DNA of 64,000 bases from Bacillus sp. B15-48 (GCF_016879755.1 NZ_WOFU01000001.1:124001-188000), one strand, 5' to 3'; positions 43,455 through 52,991 are shown, counted from the first letter of the stretch. The notes: a model not told the origin generated them from the sequence alone. Made by a program: numbers and translations.

Positions 43455-45857
43455 TTACGCTTTTTCGACTTCTGCTAGATTCGTATGCTGCGGGTTACAA
43501 TGGAACGGGGACGCTTCAAGACCAGTTAACACATTGATTGAGCCTCGCTTGTCAACGCCATTCTCATCTGGGGTAAAATAACCACCTTGCGGCAAACAGA
43601 CAACCCCTGGCATGACTCTGCTTGACACTTTTGTCGAAATTTGAATTTCTCCTCGATCGTTATAGATTTTTACTAGGTCACCATCTTTAACGCTTCTTGC
43701 CTTCGCATCAATTGGGTTCATCCAAAGTAATTGCGTTTCAACCTCTTCCATCCAATCACTCGTATCCCAAGTAGAATGGCAGCGTCTTTTTACGTGCCAG
43801 CCAAAGATTTGCAAAGGATATTTCGCTGTTAAATCACTTTCTGGTCCTTCGTTAACGACAACATGTTTTGGAATCGCCGGAATCTCTTCTAGATTATTCA
43901 TATCCCATAAGTCTTTCGAGAAAAGTTCAATTTTTCCAGAAGGTGTATTGAATGGGTGGTTCTCTGGATCTTCAATTTGTTCTTTAAATTTCACTACGGT
44001 GTTTTCTTCATATTTATAGACACTATTCTTTTTCATTTCCTCATAACTCGGGAAATTAGGATCTTTCTCTTTTGATTCTTCGATCATCCATTGAACCCAT
44101 TCATCCTGTGTTCGACCTTCGGTAAATTCCTGTTCAATCCCAAGTTCTCTCGCTAACATTGTCATCCACTCATACTCTGTTAAAGAACCGTATAATGGTT
44201 CAACGACTTTCTGTGACAGGAATATATGTTGACCATAGCTCCATGGTGGAACTAAATCATTTTGTTCAAAGAACGTACATGTCGGTAAAATGATATCCGA
44301 ATATTTCGCCGAGGGTGTCATGTAAATATCAGAGGTAACTATAAATTCACATAATGATTCATCTTCAAGAATTTCGATTGTTTTATTAATATCGCTATGC
44401 TGGTTAACTAAACAGTTCCCCGCCATATTAAAAATCATTTTTATATTCGCTGGCAATGTTCCTCCTTCATCTAACCCTCTAACTCCATCTTTGGCACCCA
44501 TTTCCGTTCCACGAACGATCGCATCTGTGTATTTAAAAACAGGAAGGGAAATGCCGAGCGGATTATCACCTAATGGGAACCCTTGATATTTAACAATAAT
44601 TCCATTTGGCGCGTTTGGTCCGGCCCAGCCGCCGCTTATGCCAATATTCCCTGTTAACGCTGCAATCATCGAGCCACCGCGGGAAAGCTGCTCACCGTTC
44701 ATATGACGGTTCATGCCATTTCCTTGAACCCATGCCATCGGTTTCGTCATCGCAACCTCTCTGGCAAGTTGGATGATGCGATTAGCTGGGAGACCAGTAA
44801 TCTTAGCTGCCCATTGCGGGGTCTTCATAACGCCATCTTTTTTGCCCATTACATAGCTATAGTATGATTCACCTGCTGGTACGCCTTCAGGCATATGCTC
44901 TTCATCATGGCCGAGACAATATTTATTTAAGAACTCTTGATCATGCAGATTCTCAGTAAACATGACATAAGCCATCGCCGCAATGAGGGCATTATCCGTT
45001 CCAGGCTTTACTGGGAACCAATCGTCTGCTAATGAAACATTTGTATCCGTTTTTCTTGGATCAATTGTATAAATTTTCGCCCCTCTTTCCTTCGCCATCC
45101 GTAAATACATGTTGAAATGGCCAATAATCGTCTCTGCAGGATTCATCCCGTGCAAAATGATTAATTTTGAATCCAATAATGTATTACAGCTGCTTCCTGC
45201 GGCACTTTCACCAAAAGTGTATGGAGTAGCTGCAATATGTTGACCAGAACTATAATTCGAATAGCGTCCTAAAAACCCACCATCTAGTGCTAATAAACGC
45301 TGAATAACAGTATCCCCGCTGCCAATCGTTCCGGTTTGGCCAGTCGCATAAAGACTAAAACGAGAAGCTGGTCCATATTGTTGTTTAATCCGTTTCGTTT
45401 CTTTCGCGATCTCTTTAATCGCTTCTTCCCAAGTAATTTCTTCAAATTTCCCTTCGCCGCGTTTCCCAACCCGTTTTAATGGCTTTTTAATTCGATCGGG
45501 AGCATACACATGTCGGCGATAGCCACGGCCGCGAACACATGCGCGAATTTGCGGATGTTTTTCATTATCTGCGTTTTCATCACGAGGATCATCGTCTGTA
45601 CTTATACGGACAATTTGTCCATCTTTAATATGCGCTTTAATTAAGCACTTTCCACCGCAGTTTAACGTACTACAGGTTGGAATCACCATATCTTTATTCA
45701 CATTGTTCATAGAATCTGCACTTGCCTTTTGGACAAGTTTGTTCGTTACCCCTGCTCCGCCAATGATTGCTGGAGCTGTCACGGCACCGGACCATTTTAG
45801 AAACGTACGACGTTTCAATTTCTTATTCGTGATGTTGTTAATGATATTTTCACTCAT
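43455..45857 (-). CDS. dmsA: DmsA-like molybdopterin oxidoreductase, Tat-exported
   Basis: The 800-residue catalytic subunit carries a twin-arginine signal near residue 16 (KRRTFLKWSG). A 4Fe-4S site follows (CSTLNCGGKC...RACVRG), then a Mo-bisMGD domain with a probable serine ligand in GRYSNYSSGQ. The C-terminal dinucleotide-binding domain has KDGDLVKIYNDRGEI. This is the DmsA/YnfE branch, so DMSO, another S- or N-oxide, selenate or a similar acceptor is plausible; the substrate cannot be fixed by sequence. It overlaps the chaperone gene by 8 bases. Confidence 0.92.
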   Translation of the reverse strand: MSENIINNITNKKLKRRTFLKWSGAVTAPAIIGGAGVTNKLVQKASADSMNNVNKDMVIPTCSTLNCGGKCLIKAHIKDGQIVRISTDDDPRDENADNEKHPQIRACVRGRGYRRHVYAPDRIKKPLKRVGKRGEGKFEEITWEEAIKEIAKETKRIKQQYGPASRFSLYATGQTGTIGSGDTVIQRLLALDGGFLGRYSNYSSGQHIAATPYTFGESAAGSSCNTLLDSKLIILHGMNPAETIIGHFNMYLRMAKERGAKIYTIDPRKTDTNVSLADDWFPVKPGTDNALIAAMAYVMFTENLHDQEFLNKYCLGHDEEHMPEGVPAGESYYSYVMGKKDGVMKTPQWAAKITGLPANRIIQLAREVAMTKPMAWVQGNGMNRHMNGEQLSRGGSMIAALTGNIGISGGWAGPNAPNGIIVKYQGFPLGDNPLGISLPVFKYTDAIVRGTEMGAKDGVRGLDEGGTLPANIKMIFNMAGNCLVNQHSDINKTIEILEDESLCEFIVTSDIYMTPSAKYSDIILPTCTFFEQNDLVPPWSYGQHIFLSQKVVEPLYGSLTEYEWMTMLARELGIEQEFTEGRTQDEWVQWMIEESKEKDPNFPSYEEMKKNSVYKYEENTVVKFKEQIEDPENHPFNTPSGKIELFSKDLWDMNNLEEIPAIPKHVVVNEGPESDLTAKYPLQIFGWHVKRRCHSTWDTSDWMEEVETQLLWMNPIDAKARSVKDGDLVKIYNDRGEIQISTKVSSRVMPGVVCLPQGGYFTPDENGVDKRGSINVLTGLEASPFHCNPQHTNLAEVEKA

Positions 45858-46539
45858 TGTCTAGACCCTCCTTAATTGATTTAATATATTCATAGTCCTC
45901 ATCTACAAATGAACGCAGCAATTGTGCAATCCCTTTATAAAAGGAAGTTGTATTTGCAGAGACAATGTTCTTTGTAAATGAATGTATCCAACGATGAAAA
46001 TGGTCTTTATGAAGCCAATATTGCGTGTAGATTCCTTTTGCATAATTGCCTTCATTCTCATCTTGTAATGCAGTCAAAGTGTAACGATTTAAATACATCA
46101 TGAACTCCAACTCAATCGCGATATGGTCCTCTGGCTCTGAATTTTTATTGATAAACTCTAACCCAAATCCCTCAAGTTGCCTTCTAATTTGATACACCGA
46201 GTCACCAAACATCGATTGGTCGTTCGTCGTATAAACAGACTCCCAAGGTGGTGCAGGAATACGCCCCGTCTCATTTAAAACATTAAAAGTAGCTAAATAA
46301 GCCTCTTTTTCCCGTATAGCCAAAGCCTCCAAATCTTTCGTTTTCATCTCTTCGAAAAAATCAGCCAAATAATGATTTTCATCCGTTAATAATTGAATAA
46401 AATCAGGGGAAAAACTTTCTTTCCACAGCTTTAATGTCTGTACGCTTAAAGGTTCCTCAAAACCTACTTTTAAAAATATATAAATCGTTTCTCTTTCTTT
46501 AACTGTTGAACAGTAGTTTTGCGCTAGCACACTCTCCAC
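45850..46539 (-). CDS. TorD/DmsD-family molybdoenzyme chaperone
   Basis: A 229-residue all-helical chaperone that binds the Tat signal of the partner enzyme until Mo cofactor is inserted. The family's conserved blocks are visible: PPWESVYTTNDQSMFGD and EPEDHIAIELEFMMYL (the E-P-x-D-H motif). It starts at GTG eight bases after AGGAGG and overlaps dmsA by 8 bases. It is the first gene of the operon. The 307 bases upstream hold the pucR terminator and presumably the operon promoter, which I could not define. Confidence 0.92.
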   Translation of the reverse strand: MESVLAQNYCSTVKERETIYIFLKVGFEEPLSVQTLKLWKESFSPDFIQLLTDENHYLADFFEEMKTKDLEALAIREKEAYLATFNVLNETGRIPAPPWESVYTTNDQSMFGDSVYQIRRQLEGFGLEFINKNSEPEDHIAIELEFMMYLNRYTLTALQDENEGNYAKGIYTQYWLHKDHFHRWIHSFTKNIVSANTTSFYKGIAQLLRSFVDEDYEYIKSIKEGLDNE

Positions 46540-46789
46540 CTTTGTTACCTCCTTTCATTTGTATGTTCAGAGTTTCACATTATTTCTGAATTCCTTCTCA
46601 CCTGGAAACGATACGCTTCAAGGTTTCCTTCTACTTCCATTTTATAAGAGGGAGTTGACGAATGGTTTTGTTCATTTAAACATAGTTCAATCATGCCATT
46701 TGTTAGTTTTTACAGTCTTTTAATGTGAATCAATGAACAAACTATGAATTTCGATAATGTCTTGCCTTTCTGTAACTTTTTAGCCAAAA
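46540..46789. other. Upstream region of the dms operon
   Basis: AT-rich, with no gene. TTCAGA and TCTGAA form a loose inverted repeat at about 46567-46591. I see no clear Fnr box (TGTGA-N6-TCACA) or sigma-A pair. Confidence 0.4.
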
Positions 46790-46830
46790 AGAAAGAAACC
46801 GGTGAGAAAATTATTCTCGACGGTTTCCAT
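46790..46830 (-). terminator. Terminator of the PucR-family regulator
   Basis: On the minus strand, AAACCG / CGGTTT-type arms with an inner GAGAA / TTCTC stem are followed by CTTTCTTTTT. Confidence 0.7.
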
Positions 46831-46846
46831 TTAAGATTTGTCACTC

Positions 46847-48430
46847 CTATGCGGTAAGTGAGGGATTTAAAAAGAAAAAAATTTGAACCGCAATCATAAT
46901 ATTTGAAAACTCCTCTGGATTTTGCAAATTAATCCCTGTTATTTCTTCAATTTTTTTTATTCGATACCTCAATGTGTTTGGATGAACGAACAATGCTTCA
47001 GACACTTCGTTAATTTTTCCATGATACTGGATATAAATTTGTAATGTTTTTAAGTATTCTGTTCCACTTTTCCGATCACTTTCGATCAACAAAGCTAAAT
47101 AATCCTCACTAAAGTCGGTTAATATCCCTTGATGGATATGAAAGAGCAGGCGCAAAACACCTAGATTACTAAAATGAAACACGTTACGGTCTTTATACCA
47201 TTCTTGTCCAAACTCTAATGCTAGTTTTGCTTCCTGATAGCTTTTATTTAACTCTGTCGTATCTTGATAACACTTACCAATTCCAATTTTAAAAATAATG
47301 TTTTCCCACTTATTTGAAAGAGTTTGTTCGATTGTATTTGCTAATTTTTCTACATGCGCTTTTCTCTCTCTAAGTGTGTGATGTTCTTCTTCAACTAACA
47401 ACAAGATTTGATCATCAAACATCAGAACATGAAAAATTGCATCGCCGCTCTTTTTTTCATGTTCGAGAGTCGTTAAAACCTCTTCAACCCAGTTAAACTC
47501 CCCATCCCAATCTTCACAGAGCTCAACATCAATGACTAATAAATGATGTGGCTTTTCTAAGTTCCAGTCCCATGTCTTCCCTAGCTTGATTAATACCTTT
47601 TTTGATTCAAATTTATGGTAAAGGAGATCATAAACAAACTGCTCTTGGAGCTTTTCTTGAAGTTTACTCATCTCTTTTTCAGATTGGAGATAAAGCGAAA
47701 TCAGACCGACAAATTTATCGATGAACTTTTTTTGCCAGTTAACGAACTGCTCTGAAATGAACAAAATTTGCTTCGATTGTGTTTGTAGTCGGTGGAAATA
47801 GGGGGCATTTCCTATGATTAAATAATGCGCTTCAGTACTGTTTTTTAGTTCATCCTGCTCCATAAGTTCCTGATGATTCATATTTATCCAGCGTTTTGCT
47901 TCCTTAAGCTGATTATCTTTTCCTGCTTCGAAAAGAACATGAAAATCTTGATTTAGAGTTAGCAAAGGGGCATTTAGCATTTTGGCTAATTGATTTGCAA
48001 TCTGGTGATACCCTTTTTCTTTAAAGCCATCAAGTTCCTTCGTTACTTGCCAGTAAGAATAAAATTCCCCATTTCCTTGTTGAAATAATTTACTGACTTC
48101 TAATTCATTAACTTGAACAATGGGTAAATCAAATTGTTCAAAAAGCGTACATATTTCTTCCTGAATAAAGACAGGTGTTTGAGAAACAAAAATAATGCCG
48201 ACAAGATTCGAATCTTGAATAAATTGTAACGACGCTCGTTGATCATTTAGTTTCATCCACTCATCTGGATGATCAAGAACACATAAAAACCGCCGGTTGA
48301 CCCATTCATCAGGGAGTTGGTGAAGGACGAAATCATAATAAATGGGCTCTTTAGGAATTGAGGTTAAACAACTGATTTGATGGAGTGGAATCCATGTAAG
48401 TGTATCTTGTAATGATTCTTTCATGTCCAT
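46847..48430 (-). CDS. PucR-family transcriptional regulator
   Basis: A 527-residue regulator. The N-terminal ~120 residues fit the PucR ligand-sensing domain and the middle a GGDEF-like CdaR region. The C-terminus is the typical PucR HTH (KINEVSEALFVHPNTLRYRI, then KKIEEITG). The ATG at 48430 overlaps the TGA of the ferredoxin gene (TGATG), implying translational coupling; an upstream TTG or a downstream ATG at 48424 are alternatives. Relatives respond to purine or organic-acid metabolites. Here it sits between two molybdoenzyme units and is the likely regulator of one or both. Confidence 0.88.
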   Translation of the reverse strand: MDMKESLQDTLTWIPLHQISCLTSIPKEPIYYDFVLHQLPDEWVNRRFLCVLDHPDEWMKLNDQRASLQFIQDSNLVGIIFVSQTPVFIQEEICTLFEQFDLPIVQVNELEVSKLFQQGNGEFYSYWQVTKELDGFKEKGYHQIANQLAKMLNAPLLTLNQDFHVLFEAGKDNQLKEAKRWINMNHQELMEQDELKNSTEAHYLIIGNAPYFHRLQTQSKQILFISEQFVNWQKKFIDKFVGLISLYLQSEKEMSKLQEKLQEQFVYDLLYHKFESKKVLIKLGKTWDWNLEKPHHLLVIDVELCEDWDGEFNWVEEVLTTLEHEKKSGDAIFHVLMFDDQILLLVEEEHHTLRERKAHVEKLANTIEQTLSNKWENIIFKIGIGKCYQDTTELNKSYQEAKLALEFGQEWYKDRNVFHFSNLGVLRLLFHIHQGILTDFSEDYLALLIESDRKSGTEYLKTLQIYIQYHGKINEVSEALFVHPNTLRYRIKKIEEITGINLQNPEEFSNIMIAVQIFFFLNPSLTA

Positions 48431-48984
48431 CACCCCTCTCTCCAAAAGATCCTCCCCTCTGTTCGAGTGATAATATCAATAGAGGGGTATGTATACGTCA
48501 TGATTGGAAAATCAAGGCTCCTTAAATGTTGCAGATGTTTATTACTTCTTCTCGTTTTGATGATGTTTAACCCTCCTGTCGGACAATTTGATACACAAAT
48601 TGGTTTTAACTCTTGGTCAAGTCGATCAACACATAAATTGCATTTATCGGCACGATTCGTTTTAGGGTTTATTTTTGGTGCTTCAAACGGACAAGCTTGA
48701 ACACATCTCATACACGCTTTACAATTGCTCGAATCAAGGACGACCACCCCATCGCGGCGTTTGCGGTAATTATTTTCTGGACATATCGCAATACATACGG
48801 GATTTTTACAATGATTACATGAAAGCGATAAGTATAATTTTTGCTCGGTTACCGCTTTTTGAAAGGAAACAACCTTCCTACGATGAATGCCTGTAATTCC
48901 ATGGTAATCAATACAAGCCATCTCACATGTTTTGCAATCAATGCATTTATTTAAATCAATGAAAAAAATGATTTGTTCCGACAT
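48430..48984 (-). CDS. DmsB-like ferredoxin subunit, second copy
   Basis: A 184-residue four-cluster ferredoxin: CIDCKTCEMACI, CNHCKNPVCIAICP, CKACMRCVQACP and CNLCVDRL...CVSNCP. It is a paralog of the dmsB product, but about 30 C-terminal residues differ. It is coupled to the PucR regulator (TGATG) and is divergent from the YoaE-like catalytic gene, with a 177-base intergenic region between their starts. Most likely it is the electron-transfer partner of that enzyme. No anchor subunit accompanies it. Confidence 0.9.
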   Translation of the reverse strand: MSEQIIFFIDLNKCIDCKTCEMACIDYHGITGIHRRKVVSFQKAVTEQKLYLSLSCNHCKNPVCIAICPENNYRKRRDGVVVLDSSNCKACMRCVQACPFEAPKINPKTNRADKCNLCVDRLDQELKPICVSNCPTGGLNIIKTRRSNKHLQHLRSLDFPIMTYTYPSIDIITRTEGRIFWREG

Positions 48985-49161
48985 GGAGTACCACCCCTTT
49001 TAAGCAGTCACATTGCCATTAAACGCTTAAACTTTTTTACCTATTTATAGTTTATAATAAAAACTAACCTTGTTTTTTTTCCTGAACGAGAATCTGGTGA
49101 ATTTTGCAAGACAAATTTGTGACGTTATTAGATTATTCACGCGATAAGGAGACATGAATAG

Positions 49162-51210
49162 ATGAGCGATGTTGCTGCAATACAGTGTAAGCACGTTTGT
49201 CCAAGAAATTGTTTTAGTGCTTGTACAATGATTTCGTCTACAGAAAAGGGTCGACTCATTCATTTAGCGGGCGATGAAAATCATCCGTATACGAAAGGGA
49301 AATTATGTTCAAAAGGGTATAGTTATATTGAAAGAAATTACCATTCAAAGCGGCTAAAATATCCGCTCTATCAAGAGGAGAAAGGTTCAGGGAATTTTCA
49401 TCAGATTACTTGGGAGCGAGCATTCCATTTGATTGAAAAGCATTTAAATCACATTTTCAATAAATATAAAAGTTTTCTTCCATTTGCATTGTATAAATAC
49501 TCCGGGAATTTAGGCGTTCACCATTATGTGACAGATGAATTTTTCTCTAGCCTGAGTAAAACAACAAGAATTGTTGGTTCGCCTTGTTCCTCCGCTGGAA
49601 TTGAAGCGCTTGAATATAGTACAGGCTCAATCAGCATGTCGGATCCAGCCCAAATTGCCAAGAGTGATTTAATCTTTCTTTGGGGAACAAATCCAGCAAG
49701 TACAAATATTCATCTCATTCCATTTATCTTAAAAGCGAAGAGAAGCGGAGCTAAGGTAATTGTCATTGATCCCCTTTATACAGAAACAGCTGAGCATGCC
49801 GACTTATTTATTCAACTTGTCCCCGGTACAGATGGAGCTTTAGCAAATATAATTATTAAAGAACTCATCAGCCAGGGAGAAGTGGACCACTCGTTTTTAA
49901 AAAATCATTCCTATGGTTTTGAATCTTATTGTGAATTAGTTAACAAAATTAGTTCTCAGCGGTATTTACAAACATGCGGGGTTCCGGAAGCTGCGATTGA
50001 TTTATTAGTAGCTTGGTTAAAAGAGGCTAAAGCTGTTTCTCATATGATCGGTTTTGGTTTACAGCGACATTCTAATGGTGGACAAAATATCCGGGCGATT
50101 GAAGCATTAGCTGCTGTACGTGGAGATATTGGAAGAGAGGGTGGCGGAGCCTTTTACACGCATGGCGAGTCGATGATTTTCAATAATCAACAAATCTTTA
50201 GTAATAGTCATCTAGATGAAAAAAATCGGATTGTCAATATGAACAAATGGATTAACGGTTCGTTGTCCGTACCAATTGAAATGATGTGGATTGCCTGTCG
50301 AAACCCATTAACGCAAGATCCAAATCCGCAAGCGATTCAGAAGCATTTAGAAAACATCCCTTTTGTCGTCACAGTCGACCAGTTTTTAACGCCAACAGCA
50401 GAAATGTCGAACCTAATTTTGCCAACGACCACTCATTTCGAGGAGTTGGACATCGTAACTAGTTATTTTCATAAAGTACTTGCGCTCAATGAACGAGCAG
50501 TGTCGCCCTATTATGAAAGCAGGAGCGAATGGGAAATCATCACAGAAATGGCCTCGAGAATAAAACAAATTGCACCTGAACATTGCTCTTTTCCAACCTA
50601 CAAATCAGAAGAGGACTATTTAAATGCGCAGTTTAATGAGTATGTATTCGAGAAATATGGAGTTCACTCAATTGCTGATTTACGAAAAGTAGATGGAATC
50701 GTAGTGGGGAATTTCCCGACAATTGCCTGGGAGAACAAAACCTTTCTCACGCCAACAGGAAAGTTTGAATTTTACTCATTAGCAGCAAAACAAAACGGCT
50801 TTTCGCCGACACCGATTTATATCGAAGGAAAACTGCCATCTGTAGATTATCCCTTTTGGCTCATAACTCCTCACCATCCATATGCATTGAATTCTCAATT
50901 TGACTTTCTCCATTTATCGGAGGAAAAAGAAGCATGTGTAGAAATGAACGCTGAATTTGCGAAAAAACTAGGGATTTATGATGGAGAAGTCATAAAAATT
51001 TTTAATGAGCAAGATACGATTGAAATTAAGGCCATTTATAGTACGAAAGTTCCGAAAGACATACTATTAATCTATGAAGGCTGGTATCAAAATTCGCAGA
51101 TTATCATTAACCGCTTAGTACCGGTATTAGAAACAGATATGGGAGAGAAAGTAGCTGGAGCTAATGGCGTCGCCTTTTATGACACGTTTGTCAATGTGGC
51201 TAAGTTATAA
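49162..51210 (+). CDS. YoaE-like molybdopterin oxidoreductase
   Basis: A 682-residue Mo-bisMGD enzyme. The N-terminus has the 4Fe-4S motif CKHVCPRNCFSAC with the fourth cysteine in KLCSKG. The molybdopterin domain (SDLIFLWGTNPASTNIHLIPF) and a C-terminal dinucleotide-binding domain follow. No twin-arginine signal is present, so it is probably cytoplasmic, unlike the neighbouring DmsA-like enzyme. It resembles B. subtilis YoaE, whose substrate is unknown. A TAAGGAG ribosome site lies 11 bases before the ATG. It is divergent from the ferredoxin-pucR pair and ends at a bidirectional terminator. Confidence 0.88.
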   Translation: MSDVAAIQCKHVCPRNCFSACTMISSTEKGRLIHLAGDENHPYTKGKLCSKGYSYIERNYHSKRLKYPLYQEEKGSGNFHQITWERAFHLIEKHLNHIFNKYKSFLPFALYKYSGNLGVHHYVTDEFFSSLSKTTRIVGSPCSSAGIEALEYSTGSISMSDPAQIAKSDLIFLWGTNPASTNIHLIPFILKAKRSGAKVIVIDPLYTETAEHADLFIQLVPGTDGALANIIIKELISQGEVDHSFLKNHSYGFESYCELVNKISSQRYLQTCGVPEAAIDLLVAWLKEAKAVSHMIGFGLQRHSNGGQNIRAIEALAAVRGDIGREGGGAFYTHGESMIFNNQQIFSNSHLDEKNRIVNMNKWINGSLSVPIEMMWIACRNPLTQDPNPQAIQKHLENIPFVVTVDQFLTPTAEMSNLILPTTTHFEELDIVTSYFHKVLALNERAVSPYYESRSEWEIITEMASRIKQIAPEHCSFPTYKSEEDYLNAQFNEYVFEKYGVHSIADLRKVDGIVVGNFPTIAWENKTFLTPTGKFEFYSLAAKQNGFSPTPIYIEGKLPSVDYPFWLITPHHPYALNSQFDFLHLSEEKEACVEMNAEFAKKLGIYDGEVIKIFNEQDTIEIKAIYSTKVPKDILLIYEGWYQNSQIIINRLVPVLETDMGEKVAGANGVAFYDTFVNVAKL

Positions 51211-51217
51211 ATTCTAG

Positions 51218-51245
51218 CTGTGCCGAGTAGAAAACATCGGCACAG
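51218..51245. terminator. Bidirectional terminator, YoaE-like gene and csbA
   Basis: CTGTGCCGA and TCGGCACAG flank a 10-base loop between two convergent stop codons. The T-tract is weak. Confidence 0.7.
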
Positions 51246-51479
51246 TTATTGGGTTTTACGAACGTTTTTCATCATTTTAGTTGCAAAGTAAAAACCAACG
51301 GTTAAAGAAAAAGCATCCATAACAATTAATAGCATAGTGTCCGTATATCCACGATAAACAGAGGCGGCAATTAAAGCCACTGTTAGAACGAGGCCAAGAT
51401 AATGATTATAGACGACTCTCGTAAAAAACAACACTAATATTCCCGGCAACAGCAATGCAAACAAATATTTTAACAACAA
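51246..51479 (-). CDS. csbA: CsbA-like small membrane protein
   Basis: A small protein with two or three hydrophobic helices that aligns with B. subtilis CsbA (LFTRV-NHY, A-L--AS---GYT-T, D--SL--G). CsbA is a sigma-B-controlled membrane protein of unknown role. The frame is open to 51509, but the TTG at 51477-51479, six bases after AAGAAGGTG, gives 77 residues and the CsbA-like N-terminus. In B. subtilis csbA precedes uvrBA; here it lies 12 kb from them. Confidence 0.8.
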   Translation of the reverse strand: MLLKYLFALLLPGILVLFFTRVVYNHYLGLVLTVALIAASVYRGYTDTMLLIVMDAFSLTVGFYFATKMMKNVRKTQ

Positions 51480-51649
51480 TTCAGGCACCTTCTTCAACTG
51501 ATCCTGCAATTCATATTACTTTTTAGCATAGCTGTTTTCTGTCTGACAAACAAGAATTTTCACTTCTTTTCGATTTTAAAATTGGATATCCGTTCGCTTA
51601 TCAACGAAAAGAAGTCAAAGTGAGAATAACTACCTTTGTTTGCAAATGT

Positions 51650-52456
51650 TTAGTCTTGAGAATAATATTTTTCTAAGGCTACAATCGCACTTCCCATTCG
51701 TTCTGTTTCTGGGAAAACAACCCGTTCTACCCCTTCGTCTTTTAAAGCAGCCGCAGTGACTTTGCCGACAGCAACTGCAACGACATTGGTTGAAAACGCA
51801 GTTAAAACCTCTTGTAACAGCCCTTTTTCCCGCGCAAAGGAAAATAAAAATCGTGCTTGTGGCGTGCTTGTAAAATTGACCGCATCAACTTCTCCAGAGA
51901 CAATCTCTTGAGTGAGCTGTTCAAGTATATCCTTATTAGGTGGAATATGTTGGTAAGGAAGAATTTCTTTATAATCTGCCTTTTGCTCATCTAAAAAGCT
52001 TATTAACCTAGGTGCTGGATCTCCATGTAATTGCAATGCCACTCTCGAGTGTTGCAAATCATAGGCAGATAGCGATCGTACAAGTCCTGCTGTACTACCA
52101 TCATCATCTCTCACAATTGGAGTAATTCCTAGTTTCTTTAAAGTATTCACCGTTTTATACCCTCGTGCAGCCACTTTAGCTTCTTTAATTGTCTTTACAA
52201 ACTCTTCTCCAATCCCGATTTTTTCTGCGGTCCGATATAAAATATCTGTTCCAATTCCTGTCGTGAACACAAACCAGTCATAGGATCCACCAACAAGCTC
52301 ACGAAGATCATCCTCAAGCTTCGAATCATCTAGAATCGCTGTCCCTTGTGATGGGCGAATAACTGGAACACCACCCTTGTTTGTAATAATTTGACTAATT
52401 TCTTCTAATTTTCGCGATCCTGCTAACGCAACTCGCTTCCCCGCTAATTGACTCAT
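51650..52456 (-). CDS. Uroporphyrinogen-III synthase-like protein
   Basis: A 268-residue two-domain protein of the HemD fold. Visible stretches are GKRVALAGSRKLEEISQII, DWFVFTTGIGTDILY, VDAVNFTSTPQARFLFSF and AVGKVTAAALKDEGV. It would cyclise hydroxymethylbilane for tetrapyrroles, or act as a paralog of unknown role, because it lies alone and not in a hem operon. The frame is open to 52585, but that extension runs through the osmC terminator. ATG 52456 with GGGGGAG upstream is the real start. Confidence 0.82.
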   Translation of the reverse strand: MSQLAGKRVALAGSRKLEEISQIITNKGGVPVIRPSQGTAILDDSKLEDDLRELVGGSYDWFVFTTGIGTDILYRTAEKIGIGEEFVKTIKEAKVAARGYKTVNTLKKLGITPIVRDDDGSTAGLVRSLSAYDLQHSRVALQLHGDPAPRLISFLDEQKADYKEILPYQHIPPNKDILEQLTQEIVSGEVDAVNFTSTPQARFLFSFAREKGLLQEVLTAFSTNVVAVAVGKVTAAALKDEGVERVVFPETERMGSAIVALEKYYSQD

Positions 52457-52522
52457 TTTACTCCCCCATTCTAAAAACCTTTTAGAGTTACTATACCATT
52501 TTGCAAGTTTTTTTTCTAAATC

Positions 52523-52558
52523 TGAAAAAAACTGAATTCCCTCAAGGAATCCAGCTTT
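52523..52558 (-). terminator. osmC terminator
   Basis: On the minus strand, CTGGATTCC / GGAATTCAG with a 5-base loop is followed by TTTTTTT, 8 bases past the osmC stop. Confidence 0.85.
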
Positions 52559-52565
52559 TAAGAAT

Positions 52566-52991
52566 TTATAAAGTTTCCTTTCCATTTACACCATTGATTG
52601 AAAAGCTCGCCGTAATTGTCGAATTTAATGAATGGGAAACCGAGCAATATTTATCTTTCGATAGTTTAATGGCACGTTGAACTTTTTCTTCTGGTAAATC
52701 GCCTTCCAATGCATAATGAATATGGATCTCTGTAAACCGTTTCGGGTGGTCATCCGCACGATCACCAGAAATGTCCATTTTAAACGATGTCGGCTCTAAC
52801 CGCATTTTATGTAAAGTTGAAATAATATCAATTCCCGTACATCCTGCGACTGCATTTAACAGCAACTCAGTCGGTCTTGCTCCAGAATTCTGGCCGCCGA
52901 TCTCTTCGGCTGCATCCATTTTAATTTCATGTCCAGACGGGGTTGTCCCCGAAAACGCCATTTTTCCAGTCCAATTTATTGTTAATTCCAT
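52566..52991 (-). CDS. OsmC-family protein (YhfA-like)
   Basis: A 141-residue OsmC/Ohr-fold protein. The two redox cysteines lie in VAGCTGIDI and DKYCSVSHSL, the usual positions for peroxide reduction, and the N-terminal strand motif GTTPSGHEIKMDAAEEIGG is present. It would be dimeric and cytoplasmic. It belongs to the general OsmC branch rather than Ohr, so the hydroperoxide specificity is not clear. It lies 55 bases after cysK, and a 16-bp perfect palindrome in between suggests separate redox-type control. Confidence 0.88.
   Translation of the reverse strand: MELTINWTGKMAFSGTTPSGHEIKMDAAEEIGGQNSGARPTELLLNAVAGCTGIDIISTLHKMRLEPTSFKMDISGDRADDHPKRFTEIHIHYALEGDLPEEKVQRAIKLSKDKYCSVSHSLNSTITASFSINGVNGKETL

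Noticed and set aside
51562-51615. 11-bp inverted repeat ACTTCTTTTCG / CGAAAAGAAGT after the HemD-like gene
   Set aside because: The loop is 32 bases and there is no T-run, so I could not call it a terminator or an operator.
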